Of a stretch of 62,829 nucleotides of DNA, positions 1-9,141 are shown piece by piece. A program made the translations under genes and the position numbers. Location of the stretch: positions 1-62,829 of the forward strand of contig JAFSRD010000038.1 in the NCBI GenBank assembly GCA_017446265.1, in the 5' to 3' direction. The notes under the pieces are model-generated. The model was given only the letters and a program-made list of their open reading frames with translations. It ran no database searches and was not told where the DNA came from. Origin of the DNA: Treponema sp. (GTDB taxonomy: Bacteria; Spirochaetota; Spirochaetia; Treponematales; Treponemataceae). Positions within the stretch are counted from its first letter, which is position 1; each line of letters starts with the position of its first letter.

Positions 1-375
1 CGGGGGGTGCCCCGCCCCCCGCGCATGGGGCTTTCTGAAAAAATTGACAGTTACCCGTGTGAACTTTCAGGTGGGCAGCAGCAACGCGTGAGCATTGCGC
101 GTTCTCTTGCGCTCAATCCTGAAGTGCTGCTTTTTGACGAGCCGACAAGCGCGCTTGACCCAGAGCTTACCGGAGAAATCCTTGCAGTGATTAAAGATTT
201 GGCGAGCGAAAAAATGACAATGGTTGTGGTGACGCACGAGATGGCGTTTGCGCGTGATACGAGCAGCATCATCATCTTTATGGACAGCGGTTCAATTCTG
301 GAAGAGGGCAAAGAGCTTATTACAAATCCAAAGCATGCGCGCACACAAGCGTTCCTTTCACGATTTAATGCGTAA
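1..375 (+). CDS. Polar amino-acid ABC transporter ATP-binding protein, 3' part
   Basis: C-terminal part of an ABC ATPase that would energise uptake of a polar amino acid (GlnQ/HisP type) from the cytoplasmic side. The signature [13 protein letters not shown], the Walker B segment [13 protein letters not shown] and the H-loop histidine in VVTHEM are all present, and the protein ends at a TAA at 373-375. The Walker A half is outside the window. The first 24 bases are almost pure G/C and translate to a proline/arginine-rich stretch that does not look like the helical segment expected before GLSEK, so that stretch may be a contig-edge artefact. Family assignment is firm; the substrate is inferred only from the family. 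Confidence 0.85.
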   Translation, partial: RGVPRPPRMGLSEKIDSYPCELSGGQQQRVSIARSLALNPEVLLFDEPTSALDPELTGEILAVIKDLASEKMTMVVVTHEMAFARDTSSIIIFMDSGSILEEGKELITNPKHARTQAFLSRFNA

Positions 376-502
376 GGAGCCGAAGTTCCGAGCGGAACGA
401 GGAAACGCAGATTTGTGCGGAGCAACTTGCTTGCAATTTTGCGAGTGCAATAGGGGCCTTGCACCGTTTATATTATAGCAATCAGCTGTTCCTTGATTTT
501 GG

Positions 503-2092
503 TTATTGGACAAGCAGCTCCGCATATGAGCGCAAGTTTGCATCCATTGTGTTTTCAAGTACAGATGTGGCGAGCACTTTGCCGAGTTGCACGCCTTCTT
601 GGTCAAAGCTGTTTACGTTCCATAAAAAACCTTGAAACATCACTTTGTTTTCAAAGTGCGACAGGAGCGCGCCAAGCGTTTCGGGCGTAAGCTGTTTCCC
701 ATAAATGATGCTTGATGGTCGCCCGCCTGCGAAGCGCTTGTTTGGGTTTGCATCATTTTTACCGCATGCGAACGCAATGATTTGCGCTGCAACATTTGCG
801 TTGAGTTTTTTCTGGCTTGTGGAATTTTTTATCACAATATCTTTGCCTGTCTGATTTTCTTTGAATGCGATGAACTGGAGCGGTACAATGTTCGTGCCTT
901 GATGCAGCAACTGATAGAACGAGTGTTGCCCGTTTGTGCCTGGCTCGCCAAATATGACAGGACCCGTTGCATAGGTGATTTTTTTGCCAAAGCGATTTAC
1001 GCTTTTGCCGTTCGATTCCATGTCAAGCTGCTGCAAGTGCGCAGGAAACCGTGAGAGCGCCTGCGAATAGGGAAGCACCGCCGTCATAGAATAATTTTGC
1101 ACGTTGCGTTCGTACACGCCTATGAGCGCGTCCATGAGCGCGGCGTTTTGCATGATGTCTGCTTCTGCTGCACATTTGTCTTCTGCCGCAGCTCCAGCTA
1201 AAAGGCGTGTGAAAACATCTGCGCCAAATGCAAGGCTCAACACAGTTCCGCCCACCGCGCTCGTCGAAGAATATCTGCCGCCTATGTAATCGTCCATAAA
1301 AAACACTGCAAGAAAATCTGCGCTCTTTGCAAGCGCACTTGTTTCGCTTGTGACTGCAACCATATGACGTGCGGGAATGCAGCCTGCTTTTTTAATAAAA
1401 TCTGCAACGAGCATTTGATTGGTGAGCGTTTCAAGCGTGGTGCCGCTTTTTGACACGAGCACAAAAATCGTGCGCGCTATATTGAGCTGCGAGATGACTG
1501 AAGCTGCGTCGTCGGCATCAACGTTTGAAATAAAATGCGCGTCCATCTTCAGCGCACTATTTGTCCGTGCCCAGTTTTCGAGCGCAAGGTACAATGCGCG
1601 CGGCCCTAAATCACTGCCGCCTATTCCAATTTGGCAAACGGTCGTGTATGATTCGCCATTTTCGTTTGTGAGTGCACCTGAGTGTACTTTTTGCGCGAAA
1701 TCGGCAATTGCTTTTTGCTGTGCTGCATAAAACGTGCGTTTGTTTGTGGTTCCTTCAAATACGTCAGTTCCCAGTTGACCGCGCGTCAAATGGTGGAGCA
1801 CCATGCGCTTTTCGCCTGTGTTTATGATTTCGCCGTTGTACAACGCCGCGTATTTTTCGAGCAACTGCGCTTCTTTTGCGAGCGATTTGAATATCGCAAT
1901 GATTTGCCTGTTCACCTGCTTTGCGGCAAAATTATACACAAGACCACAAGACATGGGGATTGAAAATTCTTTTATGCGTTTTGCGCCTGTGTTTCCTTTG
2001 AGTGATGATGCGACAGATGCCGCGTTTTTGAGCGAAAGCAGTTTTTTGTAGCTTTCAAGTTTGTTGAGATTGTTCCATGCAATAGATTTCAT
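503..2092 (-). CDS. pgi: Glucose-6-phosphate isomerase
   Basis: Interconverts glucose-6-phosphate and fructose-6-phosphate in the cytoplasm (glycolysis). 529 residues, the length of the long bacterial/eukaryotic PGI form. The phosphosugar-binding loop GIGGSDLGPRAL lies near residues 155-166, the block VLVSKSGTTLETLTNQ around 210-225, and the PGI signature region LQQLDMESNGKS near residues 350-365. The ATG at 2092 is preceded by GAGGT about five bases upstream. It lies downstream of rsgA-mutS2 on the same strand after a 160-bp gap, so it may have its own promoter. Fructose-6-phosphate is also the expected end product of the MurNAc route encoded at 9920-16797, after GlcNAc-6P deacetylation and deamination encoded elsewhere. 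Confidence 0.97.
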   Translation of the reverse strand: MKSIAWNNLNKLESYKKLLSLKNAASVASSLKGNTGAKRIKEFSIPMSCGLVYNFAAKQVNRQIIAIFKSLAKEAQLLEKYAALYNGEIINTGEKRMVLHHLTRGQLGTDVFEGTTNKRTFYAAQQKAIADFAQKVHSGALTNENGESYTTVCQIGIGGSDLGPRALYLALENWARTNSALKMDAHFISNVDADDAASVISQLNIARTIFVLVSKSGTTLETLTNQMLVADFIKKAGCIPARHMVAVTSETSALAKSADFLAVFFMDDYIGGRYSSTSAVGGTVLSLAFGADVFTRLLAGAAAEDKCAAEADIMQNAALMDALIGVYERNVQNYSMTAVLPYSQALSRFPAHLQQLDMESNGKSVNRFGKKITYATGPVIFGEPGTNGQHSFYQLLHQGTNIVPLQFIAFKENQTGKDIVIKNSTSQKKLNANVAAQIIAFACGKNDANPNKRFAGGRPSSIIYGKQLTPETLGALLSHFENKVMFQGFLWNVNSFDQEGVQLGKVLATSVLENTMDANLRSYAELLVQ

Positions 2093-2252
2093 ACTGACCT
2101 CGAAACTATTAGGATGCGCGCATGTAATAAAATGAGAACGCGCAATTAATAAGCAAGTTTGCTCACATAATCAGTATACTGCAAAACGCAAAAAAAGAAA
2201 ACAGAACAAGTCAAAGGCTCTCAATAATTGTGTTTGCTTAAAACTGTTTTGG

Positions 2253-4634
2253 CTACCACAGCGTCACGTATGTTTTTCCTGCTCCGCCGTCTTCATTTGG
2301 CGCAAAACAGAACTCTTTTACCGCTGAGTAATGCGAAAGATAATCGCGCACTGCTTGCTGTAATATGCCGTTTCCTTTTCCGTGAATGATGCTAAAATTT
2401 TTTACGCTGTGCAAAACGCACAAGTCGAGTTGTTTTTCGAGCGCTTTTATAGCTTCTGCCTCGCGCATGCCGAGCAAACGCAACTCGTATGCGGGTTGCG
2501 TTTGTTTTTCACTGTCGTTTTTTTCTATGGTGACAAGCGGCATATTTTTATGCTTGCTCGGCGGCATGAGCTTCAAATCTTTTTCTTTCATCTCAATTTT
2601 AATGTTTTCGAATTGTACGAGCCATTTGTTTTTTCCGCTTGCACAGATGATTGTGCCGCTTCTCCGAGATGCAGCTGCAAGCACAGCCGCTCCTGGTGCA
2701 AACACAAGCGAATTTTCTTGTGACGTAGATTGTGCGTTTTTTGAAAGCGCGTCTGCTTCTTTTTCAAGATTTGCGTTTTGCGCGTCTACGCTTTCAGTTA
2801 AGTTGTCTATAAAATTCCGCACGGCGAGCGTTTTTTCTTTTGTCATTTCCCCTTCGCGAAGCTCACGTACAAGATTTTCGAGCGTGCTTCGCGCTTCGTG
2901 CAAAAACCGTTGCGCTTCTGTTTGCGCGCCGCAGTTCAGTTCGTGCTCGCGTTGTCGCAACGAGAGGCTTTTTAAATCTACTTTGCGCTGCATTTCGTTC
3001 AACAGTTGCGTGCGCGCTTCCTGTGCTTGCAAAAGGGCATCTGCTTCTGCGTGCTTTGCGTGCAATCCGTTTATGAGCGCAGAGATGTCGCTTTTGCCGC
3101 CTGCAATATATGCGCGGGCATTTTTAATAATCTCTGCGTTGAGTCCATTTTTTTCTGCGATGTCGAGCGCACGGCTTTCTCCTGGTACGCCCATTATCAA
3201 TCTGTATGTGGGCATGAGCGTTTCACTGTTGAATTCAACAGATGCGTTGATGCAGCGTTCATGCGTCCAGCCGTAGTTTTTAAGCGCTCCGTGATGCGTT
3301 GTTACAAGTACAAACGCTTCCTTTTTTATGAGTTCATCAAGCACTGCCATTGCAATTGCGCTTCCTTCCTGCCAGTCTGTACCGCTGCCGAGTTCGTCGA
3401 GCAGCACGAGGCTTTTTTCAGTGCATGAGGAAACTGCTCGTGCAATTTTTTTCATATGTGCGCTAAACGTAGAAAGCGATTCGTCGAGCGACTGCCCGTC
3501 GCCTATATCTGCAAAAACGTCGTTGAAAATAGGCAAGCGCGAACCTTCCTGTGCGGGTATGGGAAAGCCGCTTTGATTGAGCAGCGCAAAGAGCGCAATC
3601 GTTTTTAACGCGACTGTTTTGCCACCTGCGTTTGGTCCAGTGATTATTAAAACGCGTTTTCCTTTCATAAAGCGCACGTCAACAGGTACAGCTTTTTCTG
3701 CAAGCAACGGATGGCGTGCTTGCAAGAGTGTAAGCGGGTTTTCTTCGTTGCACGTGAGCGCATATGAACAGTTGTTTGCAATGCCCCAACGGGAAACTGC
3801 ACATGTTTGGTCGAGATGAAGCAAAATGGGATATGCCGCTTCAAACTGCTCTGCAAACGGCAGGAGTGTTGCAGCAAGCGTGCGCAAAATTGCGCGTATT
3901 GCAATGTGCAAGTTCGCTTCCTCCTGCATGAGCTCATTGCTTGCGTTTACTGCTTCTTCGGGCTCTATGTACACTGTTTGCCCAGACTGCGACACACCGT
4001 GTATGATGCCTCGTATCTTGTTGCGCTGCTGTGCTTTTACTGCAAGCACTTCGCGGTTTGCGCGGAGCACGGGCACATTTGATTCAAGCGAATCAACAAA
4101 TCGTTTATCTGTCGTGTATGCGCGGAGTACTGCTCCGATTTTTTTTGTGAGTGCGGCAATGCGATTTTTTATGTCGCGTAGTTCAGGAAGTTCTTTTATT
4201 TCTCCGTCTGCTGTGATGATGTGCGAAAGTTCTGCATGAGGTTTTGTTAAATCGGGAAGCGCGCGTAGAGCGTTTGCAAGGTGCGGAATAGTCATGTTCT
4301 CTGCGGCCGTTGGTATTGCAGTGGCGATTTTTTTTGCAGATATGCAAAAGAGCAGGAGCGCATGAGCTTGCTCGATAGTAAGAGCAGCTCCGCTTGTCTT
4401 AATAATTTTAAAGACAGGAAAAACTTCTGGCCACGACAAAAGGGCGGGTGCGTATTGAGATGCATTTAGCAGTTGCCAATCTTTGCTTGTATTTTTGAGT
4501 TTTTCAATATACGCTGTGTCATTAAACGGTTCGCGCATTTTTAAAGCTAACTTTGCTTCTTCACTTACGCAGAATTGTGCAATGTCATCACGTATGCGGC
4601 AGTAGTCAAGTTCTACGAGCGTGTCTTTGTCCAT
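2253..4634 (-). CDS. mutS2: MutS2-family ATPase / Smr endonuclease
   Basis: MutS2 proteins act on branched DNA or on collided ribosomes; they are not the mismatch-recognising MutS. 793 residues, normal length. There is no mismatch-recognition domain I. The core is followed by the ATPase with Walker A GPNAGGKT at about residues 333-340, VLLDELGSGTDW as Walker B, and the TTHH segment. A charged coiled-coil region covers about 500-640. The C-terminal Smr domain (about 715-793) contains LLGMREAEA and IIHGKGNG. The usual LDLRG of Smr reads LRLLG here, a mild deviation. The start lies 6 bp after the rsgA stop with no clear Shine-Dalgarno, so translation is probably coupled. Confidence 0.95.
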   Translation of the reverse strand: MDKDTLVELDYCRIRDDIAQFCVSEEAKLALKMREPFNDTAYIEKLKNTSKDWQLLNASQYAPALLSWPEVFPVFKIIKTSGAALTIEQAHALLLFCISAKKIATAIPTAAENMTIPHLANALRALPDLTKPHAELSHIITADGEIKELPELRDIKNRIAALTKKIGAVLRAYTTDKRFVDSLESNVPVLRANREVLAVKAQQRNKIRGIIHGVSQSGQTVYIEPEEAVNASNELMQEEANLHIAIRAILRTLAATLLPFAEQFEAAYPILLHLDQTCAVSRWGIANNCSYALTCNEENPLTLLQARHPLLAEKAVPVDVRFMKGKRVLIITGPNAGGKTVALKTIALFALLNQSGFPIPAQEGSRLPIFNDVFADIGDGQSLDESLSTFSAHMKKIARAVSSCTEKSLVLLDELGSGTDWQEGSAIAMAVLDELIKKEAFVLVTTHHGALKNYGWTHERCINASVEFNSETLMPTYRLIMGVPGESRALDIAEKNGLNAEIIKNARAYIAGGKSDISALINGLHAKHAEADALLQAQEARTQLLNEMQRKVDLKSLSLRQREHELNCGAQTEAQRFLHEARSTLENLVRELREGEMTKEKTLAVRNFIDNLTESVDAQNANLEKEADALSKNAQSTSQENSLVFAPGAAVLAAASRRSGTIICASGKNKWLVQFENIKIEMKEKDLKLMPPSKHKNMPLVTIEKNDSEKQTQPAYELRLLGMREAEAIKALEKQLDLCVLHSVKNFSIIHGKGNGILQQAVRDYLSHYSAVKEFCFAPNEDGGAGKTYVTLW

Positions 4635-4640
4635 AAATTG

Positions 4641-5600
4641 TCAATCTTCCCAGCTCTGTGTTGCAATCTCGTTTTTGATGCGCTGCCAGCTTTCGTATCG
4701 TTCTTCTGTGATGATGCCTGCATGTACTGCTTCAAGGATTTTGCAGCCGTCCTCATTTGTGTGCGTGCAGCTCATGCCGAACGCACATGTGCCGACAATT
4801 GGCGAAAACTCGCGAAAATAGAGTGCAACATCTTCCGCTGCAATGTCGTGGAGCACAAAGCGACGTATCCCAGGCGTGTCTATTATCGCGGCGCGCACAT
4901 CTTGCTTTCCACTTATTAAATTATTAATTATTATTTTGTTGAGCGTACCTTTTGTCGTTGTGTGCGCGCCGCGATCGTACTTTTGGCTCAATGTGCCTGT
5001 GCGGAGCGTTTCGCTTCCTGCGAGCGCATTTATCAAGCTCGATTTTCCTACGCCTGACTGACCGACAAACGCGCTCGTGCGATTTTCAAGCAGTTGTGCG
5101 ACCGCGCGCAAACCTTCTCCTGTCTTAGCAGAAACGTGTAGCATCGTGTAGCCTAAATCTTTCCATATTTTTACGCGCGACTGAAAATCTTTGTTGCTGT
5201 ACGAAGGCAAGTCGCATTTGTTGCATACGACAACAGGTGTAATGTTTTGCGCTTCTGCCTGCATGAGCGCGCGGTCTATGAAACGCGGGCGAAACGGCGG
5301 CTCGTCGCTCGTTGTTACGAGAATGATAAAGTCTAGATTTGCTGCCAAAAGTTGCGGGCATCGTTTTTTTATGTTCCAGCGTACAAACTCGTTTTTGCGC
5401 GGCACAAGCGACGTGATTTGCCCTTTGTGGCTGTCAAGTGCGTCTTGCGCTACTTCCACGATGTCGCCAGGGGCAAGCGCATTGTAATAGCGTACGTCGC
5501 TTTTGAGCACTTTGCCTTTGAGCGAGCAGAGCCGCACTATGTTGTCGTCGCACAAAATGGTGAAAAAATTATTTGTGCCGTCAAGCACTGTTCCCTGCAT
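4641..5600 (-). CDS. rsgA: Small-subunit ribosome biogenesis GTPase RsgA
   Basis: Circularly permuted GTPase that checks late 30S maturation. An N-terminal OB fold begins at MQGTVLDG. The G4 motif NKCDLP (about residue 126) precedes G1 GQSGVGKSS (about 181) and G3 DTPGIR, the permuted order typical of the YjeQ/RsgA family. A C-terminal zinc knuckle follows, with cysteines and histidine in the CAFGMSCTHTNEDGC segment. An in-frame GTG at 5642 with a weak AGAGGT upstream would add 14 residues. The ATG at 5600 is preferred because the OB fold starts there and a TTGAAA-17 bp-TACCAT promoter ends only 7 nt upstream, implying a leaderless mRNA. Co-transcribed with mutS2. Confidence 0.93.
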   Translation of the reverse strand: MQGTVLDGTNNFFTILCDDNIVRLCSLKGKVLKSDVRYYNALAPGDIVEVAQDALDSHKGQITSLVPRKNEFVRWNIKKRCPQLLAANLDFIILVTTSDEPPFRPRFIDRALMQAEAQNITPVVVCNKCDLPSYSNKDFQSRVKIWKDLGYTMLHVSAKTGEGLRAVAQLLENRTSAFVGQSGVGKSSLINALAGSETLRTGTLSQKYDRGAHTTTKGTLNKIIINNLISGKQDVRAAIIDTPGIRRFVLHDIAAEDVALYFREFSPIVGTCAFGMSCTHTNEDGCKILEAVHAGIITEERYESWQRIKNEIATQSWED

Positions 5601-5636
5601 AAAAGTTATGGTAGTAAAAAGAGCGTGATTTTTCAA
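5598..5636 (-). promoter_or_regulatory. Promoter giving a leaderless rsgA-mutS2 transcript
   Basis: On the minus strand, -35 TTGAAA (5631-5636), a 17-bp spacer and -10 TACCAT (5608-5613), then 7 nt to the rsgA ATG at 5600. No leader with a Shine-Dalgarno sequence can fit. Inferred from sequence only. Confidence 0.55.
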
Positions 5637-5682
5637 GGGCACGTGACCTCTGCATGTGTGCAGTCATTTTCACGATATGCTT

Positions 5683-5777
5683 GCGCCGACGTGGAACGGC
5701 GCCCGCCTGTTCTCTGCAAACAGCATGCATGTGCAAGCAGGGCAGGCGGAGCGTTCACGCCGAATGCACGGCGTGAA
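5683..5777. repeat. Hairpin-rich intergenic block
   Basis: The 168-bp gap between the membrane-protein gene and rsgA holds three perfect inverted repeats in a row. They are GCGCCG/CGGCGC (5683-5688 with 5697-5702), CCGCCTG/CAGGCGG (5703-5709 with 5743-5749) and TTCACGCCG/CGGCGTGAA (5754-5762 with 5769-5777). No T-run follows any of them on either strand, so they do not look like simple intrinsic terminators. The block is more GC-rich than its surroundings. A REP-like dispersed element is possible; it recalls the hairpins at 9316-9397. Confidence 0.6.
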
Positions 5778-5811
5778 TGGAGCGAAAGCGGAACCGTGAA
5801 AGGTCGGGTAT

Positions 5812-6426
5812 TCAAGCAGCTTCGCCCTTTTTTGAAATGGCGAGCGCGATTATGTACCATATGTCTGCGCTGAAGCTGACTGTTGCACAGATGAGGACGA
5901 ATGGGTTTATCATTTCGATATAGCCGTACTGCACGGCAAGTAGGAGCGTGCCTATGCATTTTACAATAGCGATGCCTAGCGATTGTCCGCGTATGTCATT
6001 TCTTGTGTAGAATGCGTACACGAATAGCAGTGACATGAATGCATAGCGCAAAAAAGAAGAGTAGTGGGATGCGGGACGAACATCAAATTGAAAGTAAAAT
6101 GCGAGCATCAACGCGATTCCTGCTGCAAGCGAAGCGCCGCTTAAAAATAGAAATAGATGTTGCGCTTTTGAGGGGAAGTGGCATTTGCCATATTTTAAAT
6201 GAGCAAGCAAGATGAAAATGTCGAGCACGAGCAACGGCAAGTATAAAAACGCTTCTGCATGGAGATGACAAATGGCTTCTACTGTGTACAACGCTTCCCA
6301 CGCAATGTTGAACACAAGCGCAAAAAACGGCATGGCGCACATTTTCTCTCGGTTTCCCACTCGAATCATTTCAATGTACACGTACGCCCAGCACGTAAAA
6401 CCAGCAGCCGTCAGTAAGTACCTCAT
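5812..6426 (-). CDS. Seven-helix membrane protein resembling transmembrane terpene cyclases
   Basis: 204 residues with about seven hydrophobic helices and almost no soluble domain. The NIAWE motif (Glu44) lies at the end of the second helix and an aspartate (Asp188) in SADIWY in the last helix. The pair is placed like the two acidic residues reported as essential in Pyr4/PaxB-type integral-membrane terpene cyclases (about 155 residues apart there, 144 here). That likeness is my inference; no prenyl-transfer gene is nearby, and another small membrane family remains possible. The start at 6426 lacks a Shine-Dalgarno sequence but sits 6 nt after the -10 box of a TTGCGT-17-TAAAAT promoter. Confidence 0.6.
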   Translation of the reverse strand: MRYLLTAAGFTCWAYVYIEMIRVGNREKMCAMPFFALVFNIAWEALYTVEAICHLHAEAFLYLPLLVLDIFILLAHLKYGKCHFPSKAQHLFLFLSGASLAAGIALMLAFYFQFDVRPASHYSSFLRYAFMSLLFVYAFYTRNDIRGQSLGIAIVKCIGTLLLAVQYGYIEMINPFVLICATVSFSADIWYIIALAISKKGEAA

Positions 6427-6461
6427 ATGCGCATTTTAGCAGGAGATGTGCATGAACGCAA
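6424..6461 (-). promoter_or_regulatory. Promoter giving a leaderless membrane-protein transcript
   Basis: Minus strand -35 TTGCGT (6456-6461), 17-bp spacer, -10 TAAAAT (6433-6438), 6 nt to the ATG at 6426. It separates this gene from pgeF upstream, whose stop is 127 bp away. Confidence 0.5.
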
Positions 6462-6553
6462 GTGAGTTGCGGCGGCGTACATGTGCGTGCCGTTCGCTCA
6501 GCGTGATGATTTGCTTGAATGTCGAAAATGCATGCTTGACAGAGATGCTCTTG

Positions 6554-7393
6554 TTAAAGCCAGCCGCAGAATGCTGCTTGCACAGTAAAGTGTTTCCATT
6601 TTTCAGATTCGCATATGCCCGCACTTTCTCTGCGAAACGAGCCGAATATGTCGTTGCAACATGTACAGTCGTCTGCGATTGCGATGTTTTCATCGCGCAC
6701 GCCTATTTTTTCAAGCACGGCGAGGTTTGCTTTTTCGAGCGAAAGGCTGTACAACTTGCCGCCAGAATTGTTCCACTGGGCAAGCGCGCGCGTTTTTTGC
6801 GTGTATTTTTCCGTGTCGTATGCGGCAATGCAATTTTCACCAAATGCATCCTTGAAATATAAAGCACGCGTTTCGTTTACGATGTAGCAGCAACTTCGTA
6901 TGTGCGGACCGAGCGCGACGCAGGCGTTTTCAATGCGCGCGCCATATTTATCACGGGCGAGTTCAAGCGCATTTTTAATAACGCCTGTGCCTTTCCAACC
7001 AGAGTGCGCCAATCCGAACGTGCCGCTTTCCTCTTCGTAAAAGAAAATGGGCATGCAGTCTGCAACGGTCACTGTAGGCAAAAGCAATTTGTTGCTTGTC
7101 AGGATTCCGTCTCCCTGCATGGCGAATATGTCTTCGGGCATTGAAACATCGTATGCGATTGTTGAGTGAATCAATTCAATCGGCACAGGCGTGAGCGCGC
7201 ACGCTGCTGTTGACGCAATTTCTGAAAGCAGTTCATCGCGAGCGCTATTTGTTTCATTCCAACGGAAGCGCATGCTGCCTGCTTTTCTAAATGTCATGCC
7301 CCACCGCGGCGAATTATGTGCAAGTGGCTTGTTGTTTTTGTAAAACGGTACGAAAGTGTATTTTTTTGAACACGCAATTGAAAGGTGCGTCAT
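6554..7393 (-). CDS. pgeF: PgeF / YlmD-type multicopper-oxidase-like (DUF152) protein
   Basis: Member of the laccase-domain family (formerly DUF152). Characterised members act as purine-nucleoside phosphorylase/deaminase or as peptidoglycan editing factor that removes wrong amino acids from UDP-MurNAc precursors. 279 residues. Conserved blocks are VTVADCMPIFF, GLAHSGWKGTG with the metal-binding His, ALGPHIRSCCY, and DDCTCCNDIFGSFRRE near the C terminus. The ATG at 7393 is 8 bp after the upstream gene's stop and has no strong Shine-Dalgarno, suggesting coupling. Which of the proposed activities applies cannot be told from sequence. Confidence 0.9.
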   Translation of the reverse strand: MTHLSIACSKKYTFVPFYKNNKPLAHNSPRWGMTFRKAGSMRFRWNETNSARDELLSEIASTAACALTPVPIELIHSTIAYDVSMPEDIFAMQGDGILTSNKLLLPTVTVADCMPIFFYEEESGTFGLAHSGWKGTGVIKNALELARDKYGARIENACVALGPHIRSCCYIVNETRALYFKDAFGENCIAAYDTEKYTQKTRALAQWNNSGGKLYSLSLEKANLAVLEKIGVRDENIAIADDCTCCNDIFGSFRRESAGICESEKWKHFTVQAAFCGWL

Positions 7394-7401
7394 GATTGCA
7401 T

Positions 7402-9141
7402 TTAGCTTGCTGCTGTTTCAGAAGACGACTGACGAGGCAAGTCGAGCGGCTCTATTTCTGCAAGCAGTTCCTGTGTGTTTTTGAGCGTTGCGCGCACTTC
7501 ACGCATTTTATCTCTGAACTCTTGATTTTCACGCCCTTTGAGAGTCATAAGATTTTGCAATGTGTCAAATTTAGAATCTTTTACCTCGTCAAAAATGCCA
7601 TGAAATACGCTTTCGATTGTACGGCACTGATTGCAGAATGCAACTTCAAACTCATGCACTTGCGATTCTGCGGTGACAATAATTGAATCTATGCGTGCCT
7701 GACTATGGAGCGAGCGCATGTGCTCTGATGCAACTTGCTCAAACGCAGTGCCGATTGAGCCGCGTGGCGAAAGCGAGTTTATGAATGTCTCTATCTTTTG
7801 ATTTACTGATGAAAATTCGTTGACAGCTTCAGAGAATTCAGTGCGGTTTTCATTTTTTAAGAAGATGCCTTCGAGCATGAGCGTGTTCAAAACGGGGATT
7901 ATGTCGGGGTATCTGTACTTGTTGAACCAGGCAAGAAATCCTGCTGTCATTTCGCCGTGGAATTTTAGACCTCCCCACAGCGATGCCCACGGACGATATG
8001 GCAGTTCAGGAAATTCAGTTAAACCAAAATTGGCGCGCAGCACATCGACAAGTTGATGCTTCTTTTTGTCGCGAAGCCATGCGTTCCACCTATCGTCGAA
8101 AATTTGCTTCCACTGCCCGCGGAATTTTATAGACCAGTCTTCAGCCCCTCCAAATGCTTCGCCCTGCCAACTTACATCTGAAAAAATGATTTTTCCGAGC
8201 GTTACTAACGGAATAGTTGTTATGAACATTTGCATCACGGAAAAATCAGAAAGCGCTCTTTTAAAAAAATCTTTTGCTGCCCGTTCGGTGTTTGAATCAA
8301 TTATGGAGACTTTTGCAGTCTTATGCTGCGCAAAAAGAAAAAGAGCATGCAGCACTTCATTTGAAATAGGCATGCCGTTTGCAAGAACACGTACAAATGC
8401 AGGGTAGTCTGTCTGCGCGTTTGAAAATGGACATGTATGCGACTCAGACATGATTGCAGTGAACTGAGCGATAAAATGCAAAAACGGCAGCGCTGAAAAT
8501 TGCTTGAGCCATTCAATGCTGCGCACAGCATAGTACATTTTTTGTTTTGTGTTCTGCGAAATATTTCTGATTGCGGCATCAAGCTTGCGTGTTAGTGAAA
8601 CGCGAAGTTCGTTTGTGAGCGGGCGCTCAAAGGGAATAGTGTAGGGGTCTGCTTCAACGTTTATGCTTTCTGTGATTTCTGGTGCGACGAAGGTGCTCAA
8701 GAAAACGTAAAACTCACCTTGATTTTCATTGACGATTGATATGTACGGTCTGAAAAAATCTGCGCATGTTTGCAGCTCTTTGAGTTTTTCAAAAAATATA
8801 GACTGCAAGACGCCTTCTGAAAAATCGATTATGCCGGGATGCGCGCGGTTTACTTTTTTGGCAAGTTCTGCAATGCGGTCTTTATTATAAAGGGTTTCTT
8901 GGCTTTGATTTGTAAACAGCGAGCGCAACCATAAAAAAAAACGATAAAAAAGTGACGATGACTGAATGCGCAACTGGATTGTCCGCGTGTCTGGTACGGT
9001 TTCTTCAAGTGAAGCGAACGTTTGGCTTGAAACATCTGTGCCTTCTCGCTTGAGTTTTTCGAGGAGAAAGCGACGCTCTTCTGCGCTTATGCCAGCGACA
9101 AGTTCATCAAATGAATTTTTTGCCCGACTGTCTTTTGCCAT
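7402..9141 (-). CDS. Spirochaete-type conserved protein of unknown function
   Basis: 579-residue soluble-looking protein with no signal peptide, rich in helices, aromatic residues and acidic patches. From memory it resembles treponemal proteins annotated as DUF5312, but I cannot verify this. No catalytic motif is visible. Residues 65-75 (FYRFFLWLRSLF) form one short hydrophobic or amphipathic helix that could touch a membrane. The last about 50 residues are charged and coiled-coil-like. First gene of a unit that continues into pgeF 8 bp downstream. The ATG at 9141 has no Shine-Dalgarno and follows a promoter by 5 nt. Confidence 0.8.
   Translation of the reverse strand: MAKDSRAKNSFDELVAGISAEERRFLLEKLKREGTDVSSQTFASLEETVPDTRTIQLRIQSSSLFYRFFLWLRSLFTNQSQETLYNKDRIAELAKKVNRAHPGIIDFSEGVLQSIFFEKLKELQTCADFFRPYISIVNENQGEFYVFLSTFVAPEITESINVEADPYTIPFERPLTNELRVSLTRKLDAAIRNISQNTKQKMYYAVRSIEWLKQFSALPFLHFIAQFTAIMSESHTCPFSNAQTDYPAFVRVLANGMPISNEVLHALFLFAQHKTAKVSIIDSNTERAAKDFFKRALSDFSVMQMFITTIPLVTLGKIIFSDVSWQGEAFGGAEDWSIKFRGQWKQIFDDRWNAWLRDKKKHQLVDVLRANFGLTEFPELPYRPWASLWGGLKFHGEMTAGFLAWFNKYRYPDIIPVLNTLMLEGIFLKNENRTEFSEAVNEFSSVNQKIETFINSLSPRGSIGTAFEQVASEHMRSLHSQARIDSIIVTAESQVHEFEVAFCNQCRTIESVFHGIFDEVKDSKFDTLQNLMTLKGRENQEFRDKMREVRATLKNTQELLAEIEPLDLPRQSSSETAAS

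Noticed and set aside
2386-3276. Plus-strand ORF of 296 codons opposite mutS2
   Set aside because: Serine/phenylalanine-rich translation typical of an antisense shadow; mutS2 on the other strand has clear family motifs throughout.
5352-5873. Plus-strand ORF of 173 codons across the rsgA 5' end
   Set aside because: Antisense to rsgA and to the hairpin block, no start signal, cysteine/arginine-rich composition.
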